Assembly (NCBI GenBank): GCA_018350325.1
Contig: JAEVLN010000008.1
Location: 248,001 to 312,000 of the forward strand
DNA from: Globodera rostochiensis
Lineage: Eukaryota > Nematoda > Chromadorea > Rhabditida > Heteroderidae
DNA length: 64,000 nucleotides
Direction of reading: 5' to 3'
In this document: positions 11,901-21,678 of the stretch, piece by piece
How the letters are laid out: each line of letters begins with the position of its first letter
How positions within the stretch are numbered: the stretch's first letter is position 1
Made by a program: the position numbers and the translations under genes
Notes under the pieces: generated by a model
Database searches by the model: none
The model's input: only the letters and a program-made list of their open reading frames with translations
Told to the model about the DNA's origin: nothing

Positions 11901-12059
11901 TAAATTGTAAATTGAACTCGACAAATTTCAAAACAAAACAAAAAAAGTTACCGAAAAAGGCGACACAATGCACGAACGGCCGTCCTTGGACACCTCGCGC
12001 AACAAATTCAGCGCAAAATCGGTCTGTGCCTCCAAAATCAGAGAATTGGACGAGTCCAT
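5770..12059 (-). CDS. Serpin with seven alternative reactive-centre-loop 3' exons
   Basis: Serine/cysteine protease inhibitor with no signal peptide in the constitutive part, so probably a cytosolic, clade-B-like serpin. Constitutive exons on the minus strand: 12059-~11895, to 11796, 11738-11530, 11346-11264, 11208-11100, 11035-10985, 10919-10767 and 10715-10554. They encode the serpin core: SPFS...VAIALSMVYAG, LVLINAVYFKGNWADKF, a shutter/breach region, and ISKVVQKAFIE ending at the donor 10554. Downstream lie seven separate exons, each starting in phase 0 after an AG, each carrying the hinge (consensus VNEEGTEAAAAT), a different loop, a conserved FxADRPF / LFxxxFRG ending and a stop. Splicing the common part to one of them gives seven full-length inhibitors. 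The first intron lacks an obvious AG acceptor because the 9-mer TTTTTCGGT is present at both exon edges. Confidence 0.88.
6446..6610 (-). CDS. Serpin alternative 3' exon 6
   Basis: Acceptor gataaag; begins LNEEGTEAVAATAVVVEDEA, loop AVFEPEPAIFIADRPF, ending LFNGVFKG and stop. One hinge position is Val instead of Ala. The loop is strongly acidic, unlike the others. Confidence 0.82.
   Translation of the reverse strand, partial: LNEEGTEAVAATAVVVEDEAAVFEPEPAIFIADRPFLMALASAKLVLFNGVFKG
7105..7272 (-). CDS. Serpin alternative 3' exon 5
   Basis: Acceptor tttcag; begins VNESGTEAAAATFVGMMLCS, then AVISPPPVEFVADRPF and ends LFSSLFRG, stop. The loop is rich in Met, Leu and Cys, suggesting a target with chymotrypsin- or elastase-like preference. 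Confidence 0.85.
   Translation of the reverse strand, partial: VNESGTEAAAATFVGMMLCSAVISPPPVEFVADRPFAAFLVDHKQNALFSSLFRG
7440..7545. repeat. Fold-back repeat island, GGTAATT/AATTACC words
   Basis: Between serpin cassettes 4 and 5, gggtaatt and aattaccc alternate (for example gggtaattccggaattaccc), with outer ends gttatgggta and tacccctaacat that are near-inverted copies. It looks like a very small non-autonomous element. Confidence 0.4.
7634..7882. repeat. Tandem duplication of about 124 bp
   Basis: Two adjacent copies (7634-7756 and 7757-7882) begin cgaaagtcatgttgag and end gcttaatgggga, differing by a handful of substitutions and a short insertion. It is noncoding and sits between serpin cassettes 4 and 5. 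Confidence 0.75.
7906..8064 (-). CDS. Serpin alternative 3' exon 4
   Basis: Acceptor ttttag; begins VNEKGTEAAAATADVADCAS, loop continues FEPKPARFIAKHPF and ends LFSTIFRN, stop. The loop is short and acidic near the expected P1 region. Confidence 0.85.
   Translation of the reverse strand, partial: VNEKGTEAAAATADVADCASFEPKPARFIAKHPFMAVVVRRKGILFSTIFRN
8298..8596. repeat. Imperfect inverted repeat, MITE-like
   Basis: The left arm starts near ggttcctgtagcttatcat and the right arm is its reverse complement (atgataagctacaagaacc). Similarity extends inward for several tens of bases with decay. No coding capacity and no sure target-site duplication. It lies between serpin cassettes 3 and 4. Confidence 0.5.
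8812..8982 (-). CDS. Serpin alternative 3' exon 3
   Basis: Acceptor acacag; begins ISEQGTEAAAATGIRLVPLM, with a hydrophobic loop (LVPLMASFPPVPIP), then FVADCPFFGFIVDRDANALF and GAIFRG, stop. Very similar to exon 2 outside the loop, suggesting recent duplication of these two cassettes. Confidence 0.85.
   Translation of the reverse strand: MSEQGTEAAAATGIRLVPLMASFPPVPIPRFVADCPFFGFIVDRDANALFGAIFRG
9370..9540 (-). CDS. Serpin alternative 3' exon 2
   Basis: Begins VSEQGTEAAAATAVHIRAKK after an aag acceptor. The loop is the most basic of the set (His-Ile-Arg-Ala-Lys-Lys), which would suit a trypsin-like target if P1 is one of these residues. It ends FGFVVNRDASVLFGAIFRG and stop. Confidence 0.85.
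   Translation of the reverse strand, partial: VSEQGTEAAAATAVHIRAKKGEFPLEPMPTFVADRPFFGFVVNRDASVLFGAIFRG
9739..9906 (-). CDS. Serpin alternative 3' exon 1 (closest to common exons)
   Basis: Acceptor ctcaag at 9907-9912. The exon begins VNEEGTEAAAATAIVFQFK, continues through a loop with MAIPMPVPAF, then RADHPF, and ends LFGVTFRA and stop. All hinge residues needed for loop insertion are present, so the isoform should be inhibitory. A minus-strand AATAAA-type signal lies about 110 bases downstream (9624-9629). Confidence 0.85.
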   Translation of the reverse strand, partial: VNEEGTEAAAATAIVFQFKSMAIPMPVPAFRADHPFATFLLTNNYGPLFGVTFRA

Positions 12060-12099
12060 TTTTTGTATGAATTTAGTTTGAATATTCGACCACTTGAAA

Positions 12100-13370
12100 A
12101 TGAATGTAATTAATTTTAGACATTGTACCGATTCGATGTTTAGTATTTTAGAAGGAATAAAATCAGTGAAAAGGCAAATCACAAAATGAAAGACGGAAAA
12201 AATAAAATCTTGTACCAAAAATAACCTTATATAAACAGGTATGTAAATGATTAATGTTTATGATTCATTTTTTGGGATGGGATAAAAAAACGTTAGCGAA
12301 TACAAAAATGATGTTGGAAATGCGAAGAATTTTCTAATCATTTCACAACCGTGGCGAGTGAATAAAATGGTAAAGCGGTGGGAGGGGGGGGGGGGGGAAT
12401 GTTTTTGTCACATAAAAGCGTACCATACAAAAAAAGCTTGCGCATATTTTTTGAAGTTTTGCTTGCAAATCTCTTTAAAAATGGAGAGATTAATTAATTA
12501 AATGTGCGCATTCCCAAAAACATATTTTGTTTCCAGCAGCCATTAAAGTAATCAAATTCCCCCCTATTTTTGTTTATTTACTTTTTACTTTGTGAGAAAC
12601 CGCCGATTCGATGACTAATTTATTTGTAAAGGAAAGAAAAAGAGTCGGGGGGGGGGAGGCCCAAGGAAAGCGAAAGGATGGGAAGAATCGATTCATTTAT
12701 TGGCCTTTTTTATGCATTGAATAAAGAGAGAATGGGACGAAATATATTTTTTCTAAAAAAGTACACCGCCGAATAAAAATAGGCTCAAAAATTAAACCGG
12801 TTGTTGAGCAAACTTAAGGAAATGTTATTAAAAGTTTCCTTCTCCAAAGTGTCCCCTCACCAAAATCCTACAAATAAGCTCAAATAAAGTACATACATTT
12901 ATTAAAAATAAATTGATAAAAAAGGCATCTCTATCTATTTGCTCGTGATGTGTGTTGACATTAATCATATGGAAGTGCACTTTTGTTCAACATTAAAATA
13001 ATAAAATAAAAGAAAAATAAATTATAAAAACACTTCAATAATATAATCAAAAAATGAATTTGGAGGCAGCCTAATTCAGTTGAGGCCCCTACGTTCGTTC
13101 GATAGATAGGTACATAATAATGCGCGGAACCGAACCGGTTTTTTCCGGACGATTTTCTGAATTCGGATTTTTCGATTTTCGGGAAAAATCTCACCGGCAA
13201 ATTAAAAAATTGAAAACACCCGGGAATTCGATTTTTTTTTTTGCCGCGTGTTAATCCATAATATTCGCTAAAATTTATTTAATAAATATTGTAATTCTTT
13301 GGACGATTACAATTTGCAAAATGAATGAGTGTTCTCGTCGTATTTCTCTCCCTGAAATTCATCCGCAACT
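12100..13370. other. Spacer between serpin and small heat shock protein
   Basis: Divergent/upstream region of the serpin and downstream region of the heat shock gene. It contains a 14-base G run at 12384-12397 and, around 13.13-13.21 kb, a fold-back stretch of ccgg/ttcgg words. No gene was recognised. Confidence 0.5.
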
Positions 13371-13378
13371 TCTTTGAC

Positions 13379-14302
13379 TCAGCTCTTGCCAATTAAGGCC
13401 ACATTGTACCAGCTCCTGAAAAATGGTTTAAAAATTAATTCGCAAGATTTTTACAATTAACAAAAACTTTTAAAAAGTATTATTATTTTTTAAATTCCTA
13501 ATCACTGACCACCCAAAAGGGCCCAACGGCATTTGAGTTGAGCAAAAATTGGCGGCCGAGGCAAAAAGGTTTTCACGCGGGCTTATTGGGCTTATTGGGC
13601 GTGCTGAATTGTTAAATTGTCATTAATTTAAACAAAGGCAAATAATGCCGCCCATTTCTCACCAATTTTTGCATTTTCCACTTCCACCACCAATTTTTTG
13701 CCGGGTTTTTGAGCCGCTAATGCCGCGGCGCCATATTTCGGCTTTTCCTTTTTGGGCTCTTCTTCTGCGATCACCGCGACATTGATGCTTGGACGTCTAC
13801 AAAATGTTGCCAATGTTTTTGGAATGAATTTAAATGATTTAAAACTGACCTGGCCGCGTGTTTCTTCAGTGCCTTGAGCTGCAAAATGCCATTCGGCGTG
13901 AAGTGGGACCGGATTGTGCCGGTGTCCACGTCCTCCGGCACTTTGTAACTCCGGTGCAATTCCCTCTTCACCCATCCGTGCTCGTCGACACGTTCTTCAT
14001 GGTGGCAGTAGATGAACAGATGGTCCCCCGACAGATTTATCTAAATCAATTTTAGCACATTATGATCAAAGATTTAATTTTTTGAATTCAAATATTAAAA
14101 TTTGCCTCAATTTCATCGGGTCGGAAAAAAGCGGCGTCCAATGCCACCTCCCAACAATCGTGACCGTTATGAACTTGAACAACGCCGTCTTCGTGCTAAA
14201 GCTTACAAATTTTATCGAAACCCAAAAAATAAAGTCGACCTGCAGTGGCCAATCCCAAAGGTCTGTGGCCAAGTCATGGGTGACGTCGACAATTTGACTC
14301 AT
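13379..14302 (-). CDS. Small heat shock protein, HSP-12.2-like, with C-terminal extension (copy 1)
   Basis: Alpha-crystallin-domain chaperone resembling the nematode HSP-12 family. Exons on the minus strand: 14302-14240, 14195-14106, 14040-13850, 13796-13663, 13603-13510 and 13415-13379. The N-terminus MSQIVDV...LWDWPLQ and the block HEDGVVQVHNGHDCWEVALD, then FFRPDEIE and GDHLFIYCHHEERVDEHG, follow HSP-12.2 closely. The domain ends ILQLKALKK. Beyond it there is an extra tail of about 90 residues, Lys/Pro/Ala-rich, ending GPFGWSWYNVALIGKS, read through two further introns. The intron after 14106 uses a GC donor. A near-identical inverted copy lies at 28325-29196. Confidence 0.88.
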
Positions 14303-14309
14303 TATTAAA

Positions 14310-14900
14310 ACGAAATAAAATTTATATGAGCTGAATTTGATCTGATTTTTTGAAGATAGAATTGGTTAAGTTTTATTAAGTAGGATTTTTAATTATCCAA
14401 CGCTTTCAATTTGTGCGTTTTTATAGCGGCGTTTCTTCACAAATGTTTGCGCAATGTTTAAAAAAAGCATGTTTTGTAATGGATCCCCCCCCCACCCCCT
14501 CATTTTTTACGTAAATCCATTTAGTGGGTTTTATTTGTGATCAAAGCACAATGTTTTATAATAAATGTTTCAAGATAATACAGGAAAAAAAAATTTCAAA
14601 ATAACATCATTTTATGATGAAAAAAAGAAATGAATACTTTCACTTTTCATGCCGCCTTTACACTCCAACCATTTCTCGGCAGTTTGAAGTTTTGGTCCTT
14701 TTTAGACCTACCCAATGAATCAAAACTGCGCTGAATGAAAGCGTGGAAAGTCGAGAAAATCCCAAAAATAAATTTATTTTTATTTTTGAAGTCAATTTTA
14801 AACATTGTTATTTAATTAATCCGTTATATTTCAGATTTGAATTCACATTTTAAAAATTGCACAAATGTCATCAAAATGCAATAAATTCATATAAAAACTT
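14310..14900. other. Spacer with no recognised gene
   Basis: AT-rich sequence upstream of the heat shock gene and downstream of the homeobox gene. It contains a C-rich tract near 14.485 kb. The upstream part is the likely heat shock promoter, but I could not define a heat shock element with confidence. Confidence 0.4.
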
Positions 14901-14906
14901 CACAGA

Positions 14907-16263
14907 TCAGAACTCCTCTTTTCCGATGGCGCTGTCCATCGGCACACATTTTGTGCCCTTCTCAATCGCCTTCATTTGACTCTTACGAAATCGGATGCGT
15001 TTGTTTCCGAACCAATTGGACACCTGTTTATTTATGTTTATGAGCCAAAATCGGCGGAGAATCGCCCCCCCCCCCAACTTCCCGCAACCTGTGCCAAAGT
15101 GATCCCACACTTTTCTGCCAGTGCCATTTTTATGCTATCATCTTAAAAGCATTAATACTCATTAAATAACATAATTAAATAACATTTGAAACAAATAAAT
15201 GTACACTCGTATTTGGCTGCTCCAACCTGGATATGGCAGGTCGATGTGTTCCACAAAATAATCGTTCAAAATTCGAATGGTTTCCCGCGAAAAATTCTGA
15301 CGTTTTTTCCTGACATAATTTGCGATTGAACAAATTAAAATTGAACTTATTTTATTTCCCACTTTTGCCCTCCACGTGCCTTAATTAGCAACAATTGGCT
15401 GCAGACCGCGTCTTTCAGTTCGCCTTTCCACTTTCTTGTGAACAATTGGAGTACGGTACCGAATTGTTGGACATCGGCCGGCATAATGGGACGGAGTTGG
15501 GCATGGACGGCGAATAGCCGATGGCAATTTTGGAGGCAAACGATGGTATTCTAAAGGAAATAAAATTGTAATAATTGGGGGGAATTATTAAATTAAAATT
15601 AAATATTCAAAGCGCCTGATCGATCAGCTGTCGAATGTGTTCATATTCCTCCAAAGTTTGTTGCATTTTATTCTTCATTTCACCGTCAACTTCACTACCA
15701 CCCCGACAAAATTCTTTGCATTCAGTCTTAACAACGAATTGGGTATTATTATTTTTTGAAACAAATTTCAAAACCAAAGTTTTCTCAAGCGCACAATTTT
15801 TGCCGTTTCCGCCTTTTTCTGTTGTCGATGAATCCAGCGAAAATGCCAATGCGGTTGCTGAACGCGATATTTCTGCCGTCATTGGTCCTGTTTTTTTCTT
15901 CGAATTTTGGTGTTTAAGAAATCATTTAAATTTTTATTGGGTGTCAAAAGATCTTATAAAATTGGTATACGGAAAATTTGATGTTTATATTCCTTCTACA
16001 AAATGATTTAATTAGAAATATGAATAAATAACCAAATTAAAATAATTACTGGTTTTTTGTTTCTCTGCTTCCAACACAGCGCGCAAAGCACCAAAATAGC
16101 AATTTTCGGTGCTGAAAACCCTTTTTTTAAACATTGAAAAATTGGCAATATTTTGCATTTACATTGCGGGCATCAGATCAATGCCAAACGCGCTGTTGTC
16201 ATTCGAGCATAACCCCCGCAGGTGGGCGAAAAGTTGGTCAAAATTGGAGTACATTTTGCTCAT
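14907..16263 (-). CDS. PBC-class TALE homeobox transcription factor (PBX/Exd family)
   Basis: Nuclear cofactor of Hox proteins. Exons on the minus strand: 16263-16163, 16111-16050, 15887-15616, 15550-15369, 15309-15227, 15141-15089 and 15023-14907. The PBC-A region contains GALRAVLEAEKQKT, PBC-B contains LEEYEHIRQLI and AQLRPIMPADVQQFGTVLQL, and the homeodomain runs KKRQNFSRETIRILNDYF..., with the three-residue TALE loop at LPYP, KCGITLAQ, and helix 3 VSNWFGNKRIRF. The protein ends soon after the homeodomain (IGKEEF). Two introns (after 15616 and 15369) only keep the frame with GC donors. PBC-B is quite diverged, so it may be a fast-evolving ceh-40-like rather than ceh-20-like member. The start could lie further upstream. 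Confidence 0.85.
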
Positions 16264-16379
16264 GATGGGCTGGGGGGGGTGATCGAACAGCTCGAAAAAT
16301 TTTACGTTCCTAAATATGCAAATAAAATTGCAAAACGAGCAAGTATCAATCAAGCTTTAGAAATAAATATTGTTAATTA

Positions 16380-17740
16380 AAACATAATACTATGTTTACT
16401 TTTGACAGTTGCAATAATTACACAAAATTTAATGGAAAATAAACAATAAAAACATTCGAGCCTAAATAATGACAGAATTTCCGTCTAAAAAAGATAAAAT
16501 TAACTCAGAATATTAAACATTGCATTTAATTCAAATAATCGAATGTTTCTGCTAAAATTGCTCACATTCAGCTCTTATCAGCTGTTTGAAGAGAAGGTCG
16601 CGATTTTTTATGCAAATTGAAAAAATTATTTCTTTAAACAAAATGGGGCCTAACGATTTGCAAATAAATGATAATTAAAAACAATTTCAAAAGATATTAA
16701 AATTGTAGAGTAAAATAGCGTCCATTCAACTGAACTTGGTTTTGATCGTCGAAAGTTCTGTCGATTGGCGATCGATGTGTCACCACAAATTATGGGGATG
16801 GTTGGGGAGCTGGCTGATGGCATGGACGCGATTCAAAAGTTTGCGCACTATTCGCATTTATTCGGCAAGATTGGAACAAGCATTAAAATATTGGCTAAAG
16901 CTTAAACATTTCTAAATGTATTTGAATGAGAACAAAAATCTCAAAGTTACAGTTACCGACAAATGAGTTATGCCGTTGTATCTCATTGATTCGCACGTAA
17001 TCCCCGTTTATAAACTCACTTTTGTCGGGTCAAAAATTAAAAAAAAAAAAAAAAATGCAAATTATCTTCTGATACTAATCAAAAAAACGACAGCAAATTG
17101 ATCAGACAGAGGTCCTTCTTGGAGATCCGGAAACCCCAGAATACTCGGAAAATTGAGGTATTCTCAAAAAAAAATCCCTGAGGGCTTGAAAAAATCTCTG
17201 AAAACGATTCTGCGGCTTAAATGGGCCATCCATTTCCTACAAAAAATTGCTTTTCACTCTACTCCCGAGTTTTAAAGCCAATCATTATGTCAATTCTGGC
17301 ACTTACAATCAGATTTTACATTTGTATTGCCGTCATTGATTTATTGAAACATTTTGTGCTAATTTCTTCAAATGCCAACGTTTTGTTAACAATGTAAAAC
17401 CAAATTAGCCACCCATTAACGGACATTAATTACCAATTTTACAACAATTTGCAAATGACCTCCGAAAAAAGAGTTTAAAAATCATTGTTCTTCATTGTTA
17501 ACAAATTTTCGGCCTTGCCAAACAATTGCTTGCTCATTGTCAATGTTGGCGAAAGAGTGCGCGACCGACTCATTCCATTCATTGTCACTTCCGCCAGTTT
17601 AAAACACTCACCGTTTAGGGGTATTTAAAGACGAATTGTGGCCTAATGACACATAATTATGGGAACAGAGGTCCATTAGGAATTAAACAATCTCTATTAC
17701 ATTCCAGCCCACCCCAAATTTATTTCGTTTGTCACTTTAT
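16380..17740. other. Long noncoding spacer
   Basis: No convincing gene on either strand. An A-run (17040-17054) is the only notable tract. The last few hundred bases should hold the promoter of the small cysteine-rich peptide. Confidence 0.4.
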
Positions 17741-17786
17741 TTAAAAAGCCCATCTATTAAGTAGAAGAAGCCAAATAATTAACAGA

Positions 17787-17978
17787 ATGTGCAGGACTTC
17801 CATTGTGCTTCTGATCTGTACTCTTTTGCTGATTGGCGGTGCAACGGCATTGGGCGGACTGCGATTTGGGGCACGGGGATGCCAAGAGGACTGTGACACG
17901 TTAGTGCAGAAGCAAGGCTTCGACTTGAACACGTGCATGAAATGCTGTGCTCTCAAAAGGATGGGAGAGAGGTGCTAA
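17787..17978 (+). CDS. Small secreted cysteine-rich peptide, 63 residues
   Basis: Single-exon frame. The start MCRTSIVLLICTLLLIGG gives a strong signal peptide with likely cleavage near ATA-LGG. The mature part of about 40 residues has six cysteines in the pattern C-x3-C-x13-C-x2-C-C-x8-C, ending with the last Cys at the C-terminus. Such compact knots are seen in antimicrobial peptides, protease inhibitors and short nematode effectors; I do not recognise a specific family. Real coding status is supported by the signal peptide plus cysteine pattern, not by a homologue. Confidence 0.6.
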   Translation: MCRTSIVLLICTLLLIGGATALGGLRFGARGCQEDCDTLVQKQGFDLNTCMKCCALKRMGERC

Positions 17979-18151
17979 CGGCAAAGTTGAGCATTACAAA
18001 GACGAATTATGATTTAATTATATACATTATATATATATTATGCAATTTTTGGAATTTGAATGCGATAAATTGTTTGTCCATCCATAACCAATTGGCGAAG
18101 ACTAACTCAACTTGGCCAAAATGTTTTGGTTTTCAGTGGATTAGGGTTCGG

Positions 18152-19677
18152 TCAAATGTTCGGGTCCACAAAATTGTTAACAATCATTTTAGTCGGCATC
18201 AATTCGTTCATTGTGCACGCGAAGTGAGATCGTCGCGAGTGTCGGCCAAATGTCGTTGGAAGATTTTGTTGGGAGTTGCGACGTCGCAAAATTCGAAGAC
18301 ATTCCGCACGAATAGAAGCATTCAATGAGAGATAAATGAGCGGAGGAACTCCTAAAATAAAATCACAACAAATTGATGAATTTTTAAATTAAAAATATTT
18401 TTTTGTAAAATATTAAGGAAATTTAGAAGCAATTATAATAATTTATGAAACATACCATCCAAAAGTACCCAAAGGTACATGTTAATGGAGACCATAACGT
18501 CCGGGACGGACACAAAGTTGAGAAGAGTGTAATTTACGGCGAATACAGTTAATGCACTGGACAATACAAACACTTGGACGAACACCTGAGTTTTTTTGTA
18601 TAATAAATTCATCAAAAAATAAATAATATATTATAATTTGATTTTTGCAGACCGATTTTCTCATTTTCTGCTCAGCCATAGGCAATTTGGTGATTTGGGT
18701 GAGCTTCAGAGAGAGCATGACGACAAACAGCAAATAGAGCGTGGGCAATGCAATTGCAACAACAATTGTGTGAGTTACGTCAACGCTGTTCCAATACTGC
18801 GGAATAAATTAGAGAAAATACTTTTACAAAAAGTCTTTGAAAAACCAACCAAATTTTGGCCATCCGGAATGTCCAAATAGCCGACGTGCGGGTCGAATTG
18901 CCAATTGGCTGTGAGGCCGCTGAATGTGAGCGGAATTGTGAAGAAGCCGTAGTAAATGGAATAGGCCAAAACGGCCAAGCACCAGCCCCAAATTCGACGG
19001 CCTGCAAAGAGTGTTTTGGCCAAGTTGGGGAAAGTCTGCTCAGCACAGCGCTCCAGGGCAAGCAAAACGGACAGTGAAGTGGTTAAGGCCCAGGAAACTG
19101 TAAAAGTTTTAGCGTTTTGATTTTGGACGCTATTACATAAACAAATAAACAAATAAATGCTCACAAAGTGCCACAGTCCCGGCAAAAAAGTTAAGAATTG
19201 GCATCGAGCAAAAAACAGCGCCAATGAGCGAGAAAATTCCGGTGAGTAAAGCGGTGACAGAGAGACAGCAAATGTGGCCCAATCCCATCAGAAACATCAC
19301 TTTATAAGCCGAAGAATGGGCCAAGAAATTGCGCATAGCACAGAGGCAAATGGCGTGAAGAGGCTGAATTGGGAGGAACAAAACATAATTTTGAACAATG
19401 TTTTAAGAGAATGCTTATATATTTTTTTAAATAAATTTAGGTTTGTTAAAAATAATAAATTAACATAAGTAATAAAATAATCTTGGATTAAATTGAATTA
19501 AACACCTCATATATTTGCATTATTAATAATTAAATCAACCATAAAAATGAAGAAAATTATGATCATTGAAACGCCAAAGGGCACATTTTGGCGTTGTTCA
19601 AACGGGACGTCATCAACCCGGTATGAAGAACAGTTGAAAAGCGCGTCATAGCGTTTGGAGTCGAAAAAGATTTCCAT
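18152..19677 (-). CDS. Srt-class serpentine chemoreceptor (GPCR)
   Basis: Nematode-specific seven-helix receptor expected in sensory neurons. Exons on the minus strand: 19677-19540, 19363-19157, 19097-18850, 18796-18653, 18585-18456 and 18351-18152. The N-terminus YDALFNCSSYRVDDVPFEQR is the typical Srt ectodomain (NC...D.P...R), followed by TM1 and PLHAICLCAM. Further helices are LMGLGHICCLSVTALLTGIF, WALTTSLSVLLALERC (the Srt ...NR-like position), LFAGRRIWGWCLAVLAYSIYY, LPTLYLLFVVMLSLKL, VFVQVFVLSSALTVFAV and GVPPLIYLSLNASIR. A Ser/Arg-rich tail follows. All introns are GT-AG. A single full-length receptor. Confidence 0.85.
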
Positions 19678-19689
19678 TTTATTCCACTT

Positions 19690-20660
19690 TTTTTTGTGTT
19701 GAATTTAAGGTTTAAAATCGAAACTAAAAGATAAATTAATATAAATTCTTACAGTAATAAAAACTATGCCATAAAACACACAACTTTAAACGAGTATTTT
19801 GATCAATTTAAAAGAAATTTCGTGTCCAAGTGGAAATATCGTTGAACTGTCCCGAGAAGTCCTCATAAAGACTCGCGGGTTGCTGCTTACTCCAAAATTC
19901 ATGCAATTTAATTGTTAAAAATGTTTTCTTATCCAATTTTGCCTATAAAAAGGCGGGACAACGATTTTTGGTCGAATATCAAAGCAACCAAAGCTCCAGA
20001 CTCGACGGTTTGGCTTGCAAATTGCATTTGTTCTGGCTGCCCTAATTTAAAAATGCTTTCGTCTCCACCGGCGCGGACCAAACATTTTGTGGAGGAACAA
20101 AACCCAACCCAATTAGGTTAAATACATTGACATTAAGCATTCGTCCACTGCCGTTTATTACCATATTACCAATTATGTAAATAAGGCCAGCAGGTGTTCC
20201 CATCAAAAGTTTTCTAAAAGAATACGTCAACGCAACAAAAAAAGAATTAGGGCTCAAAATAAAGTACATTTACTAAGGATTTGATACAAAAAAAGACGAA
20301 ACATTATTATTGTGTTATATAATCTTTTATTCACTGAACAAAAGATAATTTCCGTTGGTTTACCTAATTATTTGCAAATGCCATTCATAGAAATAGCGTC
20401 TTTTTTGTTCTTTTTGTTGCAAAAAGTAATATTTTCCTAATATAGTGAGTTTTTAATAAAGGCAAAGAATGCGCGGCTCATGGAAAATGCGTCAGTGATT
20501 AATTAGAAAAAGTCGAGAAAAGATTAGAAAATGTCGAGAAAAAAGTGTTTCGATGGGTATTCGGGGGCTTAGACTCCGATTCTAACATCCAATTTGACTT
20601 ATTTCGAACTCCAGACCAATTTTTCGAAAATTATTTCGCCTTCCGAGCCAAAATCCACCG
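19690..20660. other. Spacer; weak coding hints only
   Basis: A minus-strand open stretch at 20042-20269 encodes a hydrophobic segment (GTPAGLIYIIGNMVIN...) that recalls a receptor fragment, but no flanking exons were found. From 20.47 to 20.64 kb lies one copy of a dispersed repeat, an inverted relative of 29.50-29.60 kb. Confidence 0.35.
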
Positions 20661-21249
20661 GAGGAACCTGAATGAGAGGCGGGGGGTGTCTTAACGAAAA
20701 TGAATATTTTTCTCGTAAGCGCCGCAGGCGCGTAAGGATGGCTGAACACATTTATTCCATCGTGCCGTGGGAATATCTGGTGTTGACAACGCTGTTTTTA
20801 CTCGTTCGCAAATCATCTGCTGAGATTAAATTGCAAGCTGAAAATGTTTTTAGTAAATTTGTTTCGTATTTAGGCTACCAAACCGAATCCAGACCGGTCC
20901 GAAATACCAATAACCTGCTTCAACCTTTTTTTAATAAATAAAAAAAGAATTTCTTTTATATGGGATCGCTTAAAAAATTACGATTTATTGGCAACTCCAC
21001 AATGAATTTAACTAAAATTTGTAATTTGATTTTAATTTAACTATTTTTTATTTTATTAAAAATGCCTTGGTTGTTTGCCTCCAACGCACATTTGGAATTG
21101 AAGACAAAAATAAGAAGAAACAATTGTAGAAAAGCATTTTTGTATTATATAGTTAAAATTTATTGGAATTTCAAACTGGAAATGGACTGACAAACAAATC
21201 GTATCAATGAAAGAACATTCTGTACAAATTTTATTGGAAAAGACGACCT

Positions 21250-21319
21250 GCAGTAGCCAATCCCAAAGGTCTATGGCCAAGTCATGGGTGACGTCGAAAA
21301 TTTGACTCATTATTCGTTC
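21250..21319 (-). pseudogene. Orphan first exon of small heat shock protein gene
   Basis: On the minus strand, codons from 21319 read MSQIFDVTHDLAIDLWDWLL, nearly identical to exon 1 of the heat shock copies at 14.3 and 28.3 kb, including the ctgcag edge, though the following intron base differs. None of the other exons follows, so this is a solitary relic of a duplication. Confidence 0.75.
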
Positions 21320-21678
21320 AAACGAAATAAAACAATTATATTTATGTAAATTTGCCGAAAGAGAAAGTGCCGAAAGCGAAAATGTCAAAAGGGCAAAAAA
21401 GAAATATTGTTGAAAGTAAAACATTTTTATATTATAAGGAACGAAATAATTTTTTGTAAATTTAATTTTATATTTTTACATTTCCTATTATTCGTATTAT
21501 GTCTGTCTGACGACGTTAAAAGAATTTCCTTCCATTTTGTTGAAAGAAAGAATATATTCTTTTGTCCGAACTTTCAGATAAAAGCACGCAAATAAGGAAA
21601 CATTTTTTCATTTGGAGAAATGTTCCTTTATTTTATTGTTATTTTATTTTATAGTTTTATATTTATTATTTTATAGAA

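Noticed and set aside
20672..20941. An 89-residue plus-strand frame
   Set aside because: It has a hydrophobic stretch but no proper signal peptide, no homologue that I recognise and no splice context; left uncalled.
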